64,000 nucleotides of DNA from Streptomyces fulvorobeus (GTDB taxonomy: Bacteria; Actinomycetota; Actinomycetes; Streptomycetales; Streptomycetaceae): positions 5,208,001 through 5,272,000 of the forward strand of contig NZ_BLWC01000001.1 of the NCBI RefSeq assembly GCF_013167895.1. The letters run 5' to 3'. Below the pieces are notes generated by a model. The model did no database searches. It had not been told where the DNA came from and saw nothing but the letters and a program-made list of their open reading frames with translations. The position numbers were made by a program, and so were the translations under genes. Shown one piece after another: positions 50,538 to 58,650 of the stretch (positions within the stretch are counted from its first letter, which is position 1; each line of letters opens with the position of its first letter).

Positions 50538-51377
50538 TCAGTGGGCCGCCCGGGCCTCTGCCGGGAGCCAGCCGAACGACTCGGCGCTCGGCCGGTCGCC
50601 CGGCTTGTACTCCAGGCCGACCCAGCCGTCGTAACCGGCCTCGGCCAGCTCGTCGAGGAGCCGCTCCAGCGGGAGCGAGCCGGTGCCGGGTGCGCCGCGC
50701 CCCGGGTTGTCGGCGATCTGGACGTGGCCGGTCCTCCCGGCGTACGCCTTGATCACCTGGCTGAGGTCCTCGCCGTTCATGGACAGGTGGTACAGGTCCA
50801 GCAGGAACTTGGCGTTCCCGAGACCTGTCGCCGCGTTGACCTTGTCGACGACCTCGACACCGGCCGGTGCGCTCACCAGCGGGTAGCGCGGTGACTCCGG
50901 CGCGTTGAGGGTCTCGATCAGGAGGACCGCTCCGATCCGGGCGGCCGCGCGGGCGGCCAGGACCAGGTTCTCCAGGGCGAGTTCGTCCTGCGCGGCCGGG
51001 TCCACGCCGTCGACGCGGTTGCCGTACAGCGCGTTGAGCGCCGTGCAGCCGACCGAGGCGGCGAAGTCGGCCGCCACCTCGATGTTGGCGCGGAAGCGGT
51101 CCGACTCCGTACCGGGCACGGAGAGCGCGCCGCGGTCGGGGCCGGGCAGCTGCCCCGCGTAGAAGTTGAGCCCCACCAACTGGGTGCCGGCCTCGTCGAG
51201 CGCCTTCTTCAGCGCGTCGAGCTGGGCCTGCTCGGGGGTGGGGGTCTCGATCCAGGGCCACCACAGCTCGACCGCTGTGAAGCCCGCCGCGGCGGCAGCC
51301 GCGGGACGCTCCACGAGCGGGAGTTCCGTGAAGAGGATCGAGAGGTTCACATCGAAGCGCTGGTCCGGGTAGCCCAT
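50538..51377 (-). CDS. hyi: Hydroxypyruvate isomerase
   Basis: 279 residues of the xylose-isomerase-like TIM barrel: RFDVNLSILFTELPLVERPA, AAGFTAVELWWPWIETPTPE, LVGLNFYAGQLPGPDRG, VLLIETLNAPESPRYPLVSA, FLLDLYHLSMNGEDLSQVIK, GHVQIADNPGRGAPGTGSLP, GWVGLEYKP. It interconverts hydroxypyruvate and tartronate semialdehyde, supplying GlxR. First gene of the hyi-glxR operon. AAGGAG lies rather far (about 13 nt) before the ATG. Confidence 0.93.
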   Translation of the reverse strand: MGYPDQRFDVNLSILFTELPLVERPAAAAAAGFTAVELWWPWIETPTPEQAQLDALKKALDEAGTQLVGLNFYAGQLPGPDRGALSVPGTESDRFRANIEVAADFAASVGCTALNALYGNRVDGVDPAAQDELALENLVLAARAAARIGAVLLIETLNAPESPRYPLVSAPAGVEVVDKVNAATGLGNAKFLLDLYHLSMNGEDLSQVIKAYAGRTGHVQIADNPGRGAPGTGSLPLERLLDELAEAGYDGWVGLEYKPGDRPSAESFGWLPAEARAAH

Positions 51378-51394
51378 GATGGGTTCGGGGCTCC

Positions 51395-51430
51395 TTCCGT
51401 ATTGCGGAAGTTAGTTTCTGCTTAACGGAA
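51395..51430 (-). promoter_or_regulatory. Twin palindromic operator of hyi-glxR
   Basis: Read toward hyi: TTCCGTTAAGCAGAA (51430-51416) then TTCCGCAATACGGAA (51409-51395), again 21 bp apart. About 29 of 36 positions match the gcl operator in the same orientation, including the asymmetric GCAGAA half. It lies directly between the -10 and the start codon. Confidence 0.75.
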
Positions 51431-51431
51431 G

Positions 51432-51459
51432 ATTGCACAACCGGTGGCGAGGCTGTCAA
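51432..51459 (-). promoter_or_regulatory. Promoter of hyi-glxR
   Basis: Minus strand: TTGACA (51459-51454), 16-bp spacer, TGCAAT (51437-51432). The twin operator begins 1 bp after the -10, the same order as at gcl. Confidence 0.5.
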
Positions 51460-51601
51460 GGGGGGGCCCGAAATCCGGGCCGCTCCGTGCCGCCGTCACC
51501 GGGCCGGGCGCCGGGGTCGCCGGGGCCCTTGCCCGGATGCCCGCCGCGTACGAGGGTGGCTGTCACCAGCAGGCGCAGCCGACCCCCACGAGGTGCCTCA
51601 C

Positions 51602-52768
51602 ATGACCCGAACCATCGGCCGTCGCGGCCTGATCAGGGCGGTACTGGCGGGCGCGGCCCTCTCCACGGCCGCCGCACCGCCGGACCGTCCCACCCCTTCC
51701 GGTCGGCCGTCCCCCGTGGGCGCCCGGCCCGCCACCACCCGGCCGCTCCTCATCGGCACGTACACCGGGGCCGGCGGCGGTCAGGGCATCCGCACCGGTA
51801 CGTACGACCCCGCCACCGGGCGGATCTCCCTGACGGCGACGGTCGTCGGCATCGAGCACCCCTCGTATCTGGCCGTGCACCCGTGCGGCGCCACGGCCTA
51901 CGCCGTCAGCGAGCGTGAGGAGGGCGCCGTCACCGCCGTCGCGCTCGGCGCGGACGGCGTCCACCGGGTGCTGGGGAGCAGGCCGACCGGCGGCGCGGGC
52001 CCCACCCACCTCTCCGTGCACCCGGGCGGACGGTGGCTGTTCAGCGCGAACTACAACTCCGGCAGCGTCTCCGTGCACCCCATCAGGGGCGACGGCTCCC
52101 TGGGCCGGCGATCGGACCTGGTCGCGCACCTCTCGCCGCCGCCCGGCCCAGGCCAGGAGGGGCCGCACGCCCACCAGATCATCACCGCCCCGGACGGCCG
52201 CCACGTCCTCGCCACCGACCTCGGCAACGACACCGTGTACACCTACCGCCTGGACACGGCCCACGGAACACTGGCCGAGGTCAGCCGCGCCACCGTGCGG
52301 CCCGGCGCGGGCCCCCGCCACCTCACCTTCCACCCCGGTGGCCGCTTCGCCTACCTCGCCTGCGAGCTGGACGACACGGTCGTCGTCTGCGGATACGACC
52401 CGGCCACCGGCACCCTCTCGCCCGGGGCGGGGCAGTCCACCGGCACCGGCCCCGACACCAGCTACCCGGCGCAGCTGCTGGTCACCGCGGACGGCGCCTT
52501 CGCCTACCTCGCCAACCGGGGCCACAACAGCCTCACCCGTTACGCGGTCGAGGAGGACGGGGCGGCCCTGCGCCTCCTCGGCACGGTCCCGGTGGGCGGC
52601 GACTTCCCCCGGCAGATCGCCTTGACGCCGGACGGCGCCCTGCTGCTCGCCGCCAACCAGCGCTCCGGCACCGTCACGGCCTTCCACGTGGACCGTCAGG
52701 ACGGCGGGCTGCGCCCCGCGGGCGCGGCGGTCGACGTACCCGGCGCCGCCTGCGTACTGCCTCTCTGA
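51602..52768 (+). CDS. Exported lactonase-family beta-propeller protein
   Basis: 388 residues. Twin-arginine signal (TIGRRGLIRAVLAGAALSTA) followed by a seven-bladed propeller of the 6-phosphogluconolactonase (Pgl, YbhE-like) family: LLIGTYTGAGGGQGIRTGTY, HPSYLAVHPCGATAYAVSE, GPTHLSVHPGGRWLFSANYN, PHAHQIITAPDGRHVLATDL, GPRHLTFHPGGRFAYLACEL. A Tat-exported member is unlikely to act in the pentose pathway; its substrate is unknown. The ATG is 7 nt after GAGGT. Confidence 0.85.
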   Translation: MTRTIGRRGLIRAVLAGAALSTAAAPPDRPTPSGRPSPVGARPATTRPLLIGTYTGAGGGQGIRTGTYDPATGRISLTATVVGIEHPSYLAVHPCGATAYAVSEREEGAVTAVALGADGVHRVLGSRPTGGAGPTHLSVHPGGRWLFSANYNSGSVSVHPIRGDGSLGRRSDLVAHLSPPPGPGQEGPHAHQIITAPDGRHVLATDLGNDTVYTYRLDTAHGTLAEVSRATVRPGAGPRHLTFHPGGRFAYLACELDDTVVVCGYDPATGTLSPGAGQSTGTGPDTSYPAQLLVTADGAFAYLANRGHNSLTRYAVEEDGAALRLLGTVPVGGDFPRQIALTPDGALLLAANQRSGTVTAFHVDRQDGGLRPAGAAVDVPGAACVLPL

Positions 52769-52871
52769 AGCCGCCCCGCACGTCCCGTCCCCCTCGCGCA
52801 CCTGCCCCGGCGGCTAAGGTCGTGGCCGAGCCGCGGGGCAGAGCGCCGCGAGGGAACATGAGGGAGGCACA

Positions 52872-53123
52872 GTGCGCTTGAGGGTGGAATTCACCACCGA
52901 GCCCTTCGACCTGGACGAGGCGCCCGCCCATGCGGTGGTGGCCCGCGAGGTCATCCAGTCGGCCGACCTGGACGCCGTGGATGTCGGCCCCTTCGGCAAC
53001 ACCGCCGAAGGGGGAGCGGACCAGGTGCTCACCGCGGTGGACTCCTTGCTGCGCAAGGCCCTGGAGTCCGGCGCCACCCGGGTGTCCCTCCAGGTCAACG
53101 TGGTCGGGGAGGAGGTGCAGTGA
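52872..53123 (+). CDS. Small MTH1187/YkoF-like protein
   Basis: 83 residues: LRVEFTTEPFDLDEAPAHAV, VVAREVIQSADLDAVDVGPF, GNTAEGGADQVLTAVDSLLR, KALESGATRVSLQVNVV. The order beta-alpha-beta, PFGNTxEG, a helix and a last GATRVSLQVNV strand recalls the MTH1187/YkoF thiamine-binding fold. This is a structural guess without a search. It overlaps the HTH regulator by 4 bp (GTGA) and could be its ligand-binding partner. AGGGAGG lies 4 nt before the GTG. Confidence 0.6.
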   Translation: MRLRVEFTTEPFDLDEAPAHAVVAREVIQSADLDAVDVGPFGNTAEGGADQVLTAVDSLLRKALESGATRVSLQVNVVGEEVQ

Positions 53124-53494
53124 CCGAACCCGCGGACCACCCCCTGCTCAGCGCGGTGAAGCCGCTCGTCGACGCGATGGGCGCGGAGCTGCTGCCCCCC
53201 GCGCAGGCGGCGGACGACGACGTGGTGCTCGCCTGGGAGGGGGAGGACGTCATAGCCGTACGGCTGCCGCAGCTCTCCGACTCGCTCGATCACATCCTGG
53301 CCGCGATGGAGCGACGGCACGGGATGCCGCTCTCCGACCTGGACCGCAGGACGAAGCAGTCGGTCGTACGGACCTTGGAGGCACGCGGTGCCTTCTCGGT
53401 GCGGCACGGTGTGGAGACGGTGGCGGGCGCTCTGGGCGTCAGCCGCTTCACGGTGTACAACTACCTGAACCGGGCAGATCCCGCCAAGGGCTGA
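53120..53494 (+). CDS. YheO/DauR-type (HTH_22) transcriptional regulator
   Basis: 124 residues. A short N-terminal region (LLSAVKPLVDAMGAELLPPA, DDVVLAWEGEDVIAVRLPQL) may be a reduced sensor. The C-terminal HTH_22 is DRRTKQSVVRTLEARGAFSV, RHGVETVAGALGVSRFTVYN, YLNRA. It sits directly in front of the uricase operon, separated by a terminator, and is the best local candidate to bind the TCAACA-N3-TGTTGA palindrome at the catalase and uricase promoters. This is inference. The start overlaps the previous gene. Confidence 0.75.
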   Translation: MTEPADHPLLSAVKPLVDAMGAELLPPAQAADDDVVLAWEGEDVIAVRLPQLSDSLDHILAAMERRHGMPLSDLDRRTKQSVVRTLEARGAFSVRHGVETVAGALGVSRFTVYNYLNRADPAKG

Positions 53495-53515
53495 GTAGTT
53501 GAACCAAGCACGGAT

Positions 53516-53547
53516 AAGCCGCCGTCCGGATGCCGGGACGGCGGCTT
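53516..53547 (+). terminator. Terminator after the HTH_22 regulator
   Basis: A 12-bp stem (AAGCCGCCGTCC and GGACGGCGGCTT) followed by TTCT, 21 nt past the stop. It separates the regulator from the uricase promoter. Confidence 0.85.
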
Positions 53548-53564
53548 TCTCCGTTCGCGAGATT

Positions 53565-53605
53565 TCAACAAAGTGTTGACGTCGTGTTGCGGAGGGCGTT
53601 AGCTA
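53565..53605 (+). promoter_or_regulatory. Uricase-operon promoter with TCAACA palindrome over the -35
   Basis: TTGACG (53576-53581), 18-bp spacer, TAGCTA (53600-53605). The perfect palindrome TCAACAAAGTGTTGA (53565-53579) overlaps the -35. This layout is the same as at the catalase promoter, and flanking bases match as well (GATT before, CGTC after). Confidence 0.8.
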
Positions 53606-53652
53606 TCCGCAGCCCGAACAACGCACAGCGAAAAACAGCCACGGAGGCTCCC

Positions 53653-54165
53653 GTGACTTCGAGCTCGACGCCGGGCCTCGCCCGGTTCAACACCCTGGCG
53701 GGCAGCGAGGCCACCGCCGCGCTGCACGAGGTGTGTGCCAGTGCGGCCTGGGGGAGCACCATCCTCTCCCGGCGCCCGTACCCCACGGTGGAAGCCCTTC
53801 TCTCCGCGAGCGACGCCGCCATGGCCGAGCTCTCCGCGGCGGACCTGGGCGAAGCCATGGCCGGTCATCCGCCGATCGGCCGCCCGAAGCCCGGGGACCC
53901 GACCTCCTCCCGGGAACAACGGGGCATGGCCGGCGCATCCGGGGAACTCAGGGAGGAGATGCTCGAACTGAACCTGGCCTACCAGGAGAGGTTCGGACAC
54001 GTCTTCCTGATCTGTGCCACCGGAGCCACCGGTGAGCAGATGCGCGACGCGGTGAAGACCCGGATTCAGAACTCGCCCGAGCAGGAGCGCGAGACCGTGC
54101 GCACCGAACTGGGCAAGATCAACCGCATCCGGCTGACCCGTCTCGTGGAAGAGGACAAGGACTGA
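53653..54165 (+). CDS. OHCU decarboxylase
   Basis: 170 residues: ARFNTLAGSEATAALHEVCA, the catalytic His in AMAGHPPIGRPK, SREQRGM with the family Glu, and the C-terminal RLTRLVEEDKD. It decarboxylates 2-oxo-4-hydroxy-4-carboxy-5-ureidoimidazoline to (S)-allantoin, the last step after uricase and HIU hydrolase. First gene of the operon, GTG 5 nt after GGAGG; it shares one base (TGATG) with the next gene. Confidence 0.93.
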   Translation: MTSSSTPGLARFNTLAGSEATAALHEVCASAAWGSTILSRRPYPTVEALLSASDAAMAELSAADLGEAMAGHPPIGRPKPGDPTSSREQRGMAGASGELREEMLELNLAYQERFGHVFLICATGATGEQMRDAVKTRIQNSPEQERETVRTELGKINRIRLTRLVEEDKD

Positions 54166-54571
54166 TGAGCACCGCCACCACCGCTTCGGTGTCCACACAC
54201 ATCCTGGACACCAGCATCGGACGCCCCGCCGAGGGTGTCGCCATCTCGCTCGCGGCCCGCAGCGGCCCCGACGCCGGGTGGACGACGCTGGGCGGGTCCG
54301 CCACCGACGCGGACGGGCGCTGCAAGGACCTGCCGGCGCTGCCGGAGGGCACGACCCACGTACGGCTCGACTTCCAGGTCGAGGCGTACTTCGTCAGGAA
54401 CGACAGTGCGGACAACCAGCAAGCCGAGGCGCAGCAGGACGCCCCCGCGTAAGGGACAGCGGTGCGTTCTTCCCGGAAGTGGCGATCACCTTCGCCGTAC
54501 GTCCGGGCGAGCACTATCACGTACCGCTGCTGCTCAACCCGTTCGGCTACTCCGTTTACCGAGGGAGCTAG
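54165..54571 (+). pseudogene. 5-hydroxyisourate hydrolase, frameshifted
   Basis: About 135 residues if repaired. N-terminal signature STHILDTSIGRPAEGVAISL, middle TDADGRCKDLP, and C-terminal family tetrapeptide YRGS (GEHYHVPLLLNPFGYSVYRGS region). At 54449 the sequence reads GCGTAAGGG, giving a stop after DAPA. One added G gives DAPAVRDSGAFFPEVAITFA and restores the frame to 54571, just 6 nt before the uricase start. It hydrolyses the unstable uricase product. The gene is very probably intact in the organism. Confidence 0.9.
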
Positions 54572-54577
54572 CAGACA

Positions 54578-55501
54578 ATGCCCACGATTCTCGGCCAGAA
54601 CCAGTACGGCAAAGCAGAGAACCGCGTCGTCAGGATCACGCGGGACGGCGACACCCACCACATCAAGGACCTGAACGTCTCCGTCGCCCTCTCCGGCGAC
54701 ATGGACGACGTCCACTACTCCGGTTCCAACGCGAACGTCCTGCCGACGGACACCACCAAGAACACGGTGTACGCGTTCGCCAAGGAGTACGGCATCGACT
54801 CCGCCGAACAGTTCGGCATCCACCTCGCCCGGCACTTCGTGACCTCGCAGGAGCCGATCAAGGTCGCGCGCATCCGGATCGAGGAGTACGCCTGGGAGCG
54901 CATCGCGACCTCGGACGGCAACTCGAAGTTCATCGGTGCGGACGAGGTCAACCACTCCTTCGCCCGTAAGGGACAGGAGCTCCGCACCACCCAGGTGACC
55001 TTCGACGGCGAGAACTGGGAGATCATCTCCGGTCTCAAGGACCTCACCGTCATGAACTCCACCAACTCGGAGTTCTGGGGTTACGTCAAGGACAAGTACA
55101 CGACGCTCAAGGAGGCGTACGACCGCGTTTTGTGCACCGACGTGTCGGCCGCCTGGCGCTACAACTGGACCAGCGACGACCAGCGGATGCCCAACTGGGA
55201 GAAGTCGTACGAGCAGGCGAAGAAGCACATGCTCCAGGCGTTCGCCGAGACGTACTCCCTCTCGCTCCAGCAGACCCTTTACCAGATGGGTTCGCGGGTC
55301 ATCAACAGCCGCAGCGAGATCGACGAGATCCGTTTCTCGCTGCCGAACAACCACCACTTCCTGGTGGACCTGGAGCCGTTCGGCCTCAAGAACGACAACG
55401 AGGTGTACTTCGCGGCGGACCGCCCCTACGGCCTCATCGAGGCGACCGTGCTCCGGGACGGCGTCGAACCGAAGATCCCCGTCGACATGACCAACCTCTG
55501 A
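54578..55501 (+). CDS. Uricase (urate oxidase, cofactor-free)
   Basis: 307 residues of the tunnelling-fold urate oxidase family. Catalytic Lys in QNQYGKAENRVV, catalytic Thr in LPTDTTKNTVYAFAKEYGI, His in NNHHFLVDLEPFGL, and motif NSTNSEFWGYVKDKYTTLKE. It oxidises urate with O2 to 5-hydroxyisourate and H2O2, the latter handled by the co-regulated catalase. Third gene of the operon after the decarboxylase and HIU hydrolase. A terminator follows. Confidence 0.95.
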   Translation: MPTILGQNQYGKAENRVVRITRDGDTHHIKDLNVSVALSGDMDDVHYSGSNANVLPTDTTKNTVYAFAKEYGIDSAEQFGIHLARHFVTSQEPIKVARIRIEEYAWERIATSDGNSKFIGADEVNHSFARKGQELRTTQVTFDGENWEIISGLKDLTVMNSTNSEFWGYVKDKYTTLKEAYDRVLCTDVSAAWRYNWTSDDQRMPNWEKSYEQAKKHMLQAFAETYSLSLQQTLYQMGSRVINSRSEIDEIRFSLPNNHHFLVDLEPFGLKNDNEVYFAADRPYGLIEATVLRDGVEPKIPVDMTNL

Positions 55502-55514
55502 CGCGGCACTGAAC

Positions 55515-55545
55515 GGCCCCCGCCCGCCCACAGCGGGCGCGGGCC
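55515..55545 (+). terminator. Hairpin after uricase
   Basis: GGCCCCCGCCCGC pairs with GCGGGCGCGGGCC across a 5-nt loop with one mismatch, 13 nt past the uricase stop. It may be a partial terminator, since the permease gene begins 23 nt later. Confidence 0.6.
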
Positions 55546-55568
55546 GGTCATCCCGGAGGGACCATCCC

Positions 55569-56960
55569 ATGGCACAGCCCGCAACGGGGCCGGCAGAAGG
55601 CCCGTGTTCCGCACCGCCGGAGAGCTCCGTGCATCCGGTCGACGAGAAGCTCCCCGCCGCACGGCTCCTGCCCGCCGCGCTCCAGCACATCGCCGCCATG
55701 TACGCGGGCGTCGTCACCCCTCCGCTGATCATCGGCCAGGCAGTCGGCCTCGACACGGCCGGTATGACCCGGCTGATCGCGGCGAGCCTGCTGATCGCCG
55801 GCCTCGCCACCCTCCTTCAGACGCTCGGCGCCGGCGGCTTCGCGGGCAACCGCCTGCCGTTCGTCAACGCGGCCTCGTCCGCCGGCATCGCCCCGATGCT
55901 CGCCATCGCCGAGACCAGCGCGCCCGGCCACCAACTCCCGCAGATCTACGGGGCGGTGCTCGTCGCGGGGGCCTTCTGTCTGGCGGTCGGACCGTTCTTC
56001 GGACGGCTGCTGCGCTTCTTCCCGCCGCTCGTCACCGGCGTCGTCATCACGCTCATCGGCGTCACCCTGATGCCCGTCCCGGTCGCATGGGCGCAGGGAG
56101 GTGACACGGACGCCGCCGACTTCGGCGCCATGAGGTACCTCGCGCTGGCCGCGTTCACCCTCGCCGTCATCCTGGTCATCCAGCGCTTCGGACGCGGCTT
56201 CGTCAAGCAGGTCGCCCTGCTCATGGGCATGTTCGCCGGCACGCTGGCCGCGATCCCGTTCGGACTCGCCGACTTCTCCGCGCTGGAGTCCGCACCCCTC
56301 GCGGCTCTGCCCACCCCCTTCGCCTTCGGTCACCCCGAGTTCCAGCCGGCCGCTGTCCTCTCCCTCTGCATCGTCATGCTGGTGCTGATGACGGAGTCCT
56401 CCGCGGGCATGCTGGCACTCGGCGAGATCTGCGAGCGGCCCGCCGACGGGCGCACCATCACCCGCGGCCTGCGCACGGACGGCGTCGCCACCCTGCTGGG
56501 CCCGGTGTTCGGCGGCTTCCCGACCAGCGCCTTCGCCCAGAACGTCGGCGTCGTGTCACTCACGAAGGTGCGCAGCCGCTACGTCGTCGCGGCGGCGGGC
56601 TGCGCCCTGCTGGTCCTGGGGGCGTTCCCCGTACTCGGCGCCGTCGTCTCGCTCGTCCCGATGCCCGTGCTCGGCGGCGCCGGCATCGTCCTGTTCGGCT
56701 CCATCGCGGTGAGCGGCATCCGTACGCTCTCCGAGGCCGGCCTCGACGACAGCTCCAACATCATCCTCGTCGCGGTGGCGCTCGGCGCGGGCATCATCCC
56801 GCTCGCCGCGCCCGCCTTCTACGCCGGATTCCCCTCCTGGGCACAGACGGTGCTCGGCTCCGGCATCAGTGCGGGAGCGCTCGTCGCGGTCCTGCTCAAC
56901 CTGTTCTTCCACCATCTCGGCACCCACAGCCGCACCGCTGTGGCACTCAAATCCTCCTAG
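55569..56960 (+). CDS. NCS2 urate/xanthine permease, copy 1
   Basis: 463 residues, about 14 hydrophobic segments. Motifs HPVDEKLPAARLLPAALQHI, AAMYAGVVTPPLIIGQAVGL, RLPFVNAASSAGIAPMLAIA, ESSAGMLALGEICERPADGR and PTSAFAQNVGVVSLTKVRSR match the PucJ/PucK/UacT branch, with the QNxGxxxxTxVxSR signature. It imports urate or xanthine with protons. It lies in the uricase operon, next to the deaminase. Confidence 0.92.
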   Translation: MAQPATGPAEGPCSAPPESSVHPVDEKLPAARLLPAALQHIAAMYAGVVTPPLIIGQAVGLDTAGMTRLIAASLLIAGLATLLQTLGAGGFAGNRLPFVNAASSAGIAPMLAIAETSAPGHQLPQIYGAVLVAGAFCLAVGPFFGRLLRFFPPLVTGVVITLIGVTLMPVPVAWAQGGDTDAADFGAMRYLALAAFTLAVILVIQRFGRGFVKQVALLMGMFAGTLAAIPFGLADFSALESAPLAALPTPFAFGHPEFQPAAVLSLCIVMLVLMTESSAGMLALGEICERPADGRTITRGLRTDGVATLLGPVFGGFPTSAFAQNVGVVSLTKVRSRYVVAAAGCALLVLGAFPVLGAVVSLVPMPVLGGAGIVLFGSIAVSGIRTLSEAGLDDSSNIILVAVALGAGIIPLAAPAFYAGFPSWAQTVLGSGISAGALVAVLLNLFFHHLGTHSRTAVALKSS

Positions 56961-57005
56961 GGTCCTGCCGTGCCCATACCGCCGATGAGAGAAGAAGGAA
57001 GCACC

Positions 57006-58397
57006 ATGGCAGCTTCGGCAGACGACCCTCAGCGCATCGTCATCGAGAACTGCTCGATCGCGACCGTCGACGCCCACGACACCGAGTACGCCTCGGGACA
57101 CGTCGTCGTGGCGGGCAACCGCATCGAGTCCGTCGGCGCGGGCAAGGCGCCGGAGGGCCTCGCCGGCGTGGTACGGCGCATCGACGGCACCGGACATCTG
57201 GTCACCCCCGGCCTCGTCAACACCCATCACCACTTCTACCAGTGGATCACCCGCGGGATCGCCACCGACCACAACCTCTTCGAGTGGCTGGTCGCGCTCT
57301 ACCCGACCTGGGCGCGCGTCGACGAGCAGATGGTCCGCGCCGCGGCCCAGGGCTCGCTCGCCATGATGGCGCGCGGCGGTGTCACCACGGCCATGGACCA
57401 CCACTACGTCTACCCGAAGGGCTCCGGTGATCTCTCCGGTGCCATCATCGGGGCCGCCCGCGACATGGGCGTACGGTTCACCCTGGCGCGCGGGTCCATG
57501 GACCGGAGCGTCAAGGACGGCGGGCTGCCGCCGGACTTCGCGGTCGAGACGCTCGAAGGCGCACTCGCGGCCACCGAGGCGACCGTCGACGCCCACCACG
57601 ACGCCTCGTTCGACGCGATGACCCAGATCGCCGTCGCGCCCTGCTCCCCGTTCTCCATCTCGACCGAACTGCTCAGGCAGGGCGCCGAACTGGCCCGGCG
57701 CAAGGGTGTGCGGCTGCACACCCACGGCTCGGAGACCGTCGAGGAGGAGCAGTTCTGCAAGGAGCTGTTCGGGATGGGCCCGACCGACTACTTCGAGTCG
57801 ACCGGCTGGCTCGGTGACGACGTGTGGATGGCGCACTGCGTCCACATGAACGACTCCGACATCGCCGCGTTCGCCCGTACGGGAACGGGCGTCGCACACT
57901 GCCCGTCCTCCAACGCCCGCCTCGCCGCGGGCATCGCCCGGGTCCCCGACATGCTCGCCGCCGGCATCCCGGTCGGCCTCGGTGTGGACGGCACGGCGTC
58001 CAACGAGTCCGGTGAACTCCACACCGAACTGCGCAACGCCCTGCTCATCAACCGCCTCGGCGCACACCGTGAGAAGGCGCTCAACGCCCGCCAGGCCCTG
58101 CGGCTCGGTACGTACGGCGGGGCCCAGGTACTCGGCCGTGCCGACCAGATCGGCTCCCTGGAGGCCGGCAAGCTCGCCGACCTCGTCCTGTGGAAGCTGG
58201 ACACCCTCGCCCACGCCTCCATCGCCGACCCGGTGACCGCGCTCGTCTTCGGCGCCGCGGCCCCCGTCACGCTCTCTCTGATCGACGGGAAGCCGGTCGT
58301 CGAGGGCAACCACCTGGTGACGGCGGACGAGGACGCCATCGCACGCGACACCCGCGACGAGGCCCGCCGCCTCGCGCGGATCGCCGCCGGAGCCTGA
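57006..58397 (+). CDS. 8-oxoguanine deaminase
   Basis: 463 residues of the amidohydrolase superfamily. The metal motif GLVNTHHHFYQWITRGIATD, second-site RGGVTTAMDHHYVYPKG, RLHTHGSETVEEEQFCKELF, MAHCVHMNDSDIAAFARTGT and the Asp in GLGVDGTASNESGELHTELR are intact. The HHHFYQ and ASNESG motifs are those of 8-oxoguanine deaminases, which turn 8-oxoguanine to urate; isoxanthopterin deaminase is a related alternative. Its place between two urate permeases and after uricase supports urate production from oxidised guanine. Confidence 0.88.
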   Translation: MAASADDPQRIVIENCSIATVDAHDTEYASGHVVVAGNRIESVGAGKAPEGLAGVVRRIDGTGHLVTPGLVNTHHHFYQWITRGIATDHNLFEWLVALYPTWARVDEQMVRAAAQGSLAMMARGGVTTAMDHHYVYPKGSGDLSGAIIGAARDMGVRFTLARGSMDRSVKDGGLPPDFAVETLEGALAATEATVDAHHDASFDAMTQIAVAPCSPFSISTELLRQGAELARRKGVRLHTHGSETVEEEQFCKELFGMGPTDYFESTGWLGDDVWMAHCVHMNDSDIAAFARTGTGVAHCPSSNARLAAGIARVPDMLAAGIPVGLGVDGTASNESGELHTELRNALLINRLGAHREKALNARQALRLGTYGGAQVLGRADQIGSLEAGKLADLVLWKLDTLAHASIADPVTALVFGAAAPVTLSLIDGKPVVEGNHLVTADEDAIARDTRDEARRLARIAAGA

Positions 58398-58460
58398 CTC
58401 CGCGCGACGACACCCCCATGAACCGGCCGGCCGAGGGGGACGGCCCTCGGTCCGGCCGCC

Positions 58461-58529
58461 GTGGACCCGAGCGGGGTCCACGGCAGCCGGTCCGGAGGCG
58501 CGCACCCAGCGTGCGCGCCTCCGGACCGG
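58461..58529 (+). terminator. Tandem terminators after the deaminase gene
   Basis: Two hairpins: GTGGACCC/GGGTCCAC at 58461-58481, and a 19-bp perfect stem (CCGGTCCGGAGGCGCGCAC) at 58487-58529 with a CCAGC loop. They should end the uricase operon strongly before the second permease. Confidence 0.85.
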
Positions 58530-58650
58530 TGATGAACGCACTGCCCGGGCACCCCACGTGAATGACGAAGCACCTGCACCAACGCACCACTCCGCACCAC
58601 CTCCCTGACACCCACGTCACGCCGACGTGTACCCGACCGGAGGAACCGCC

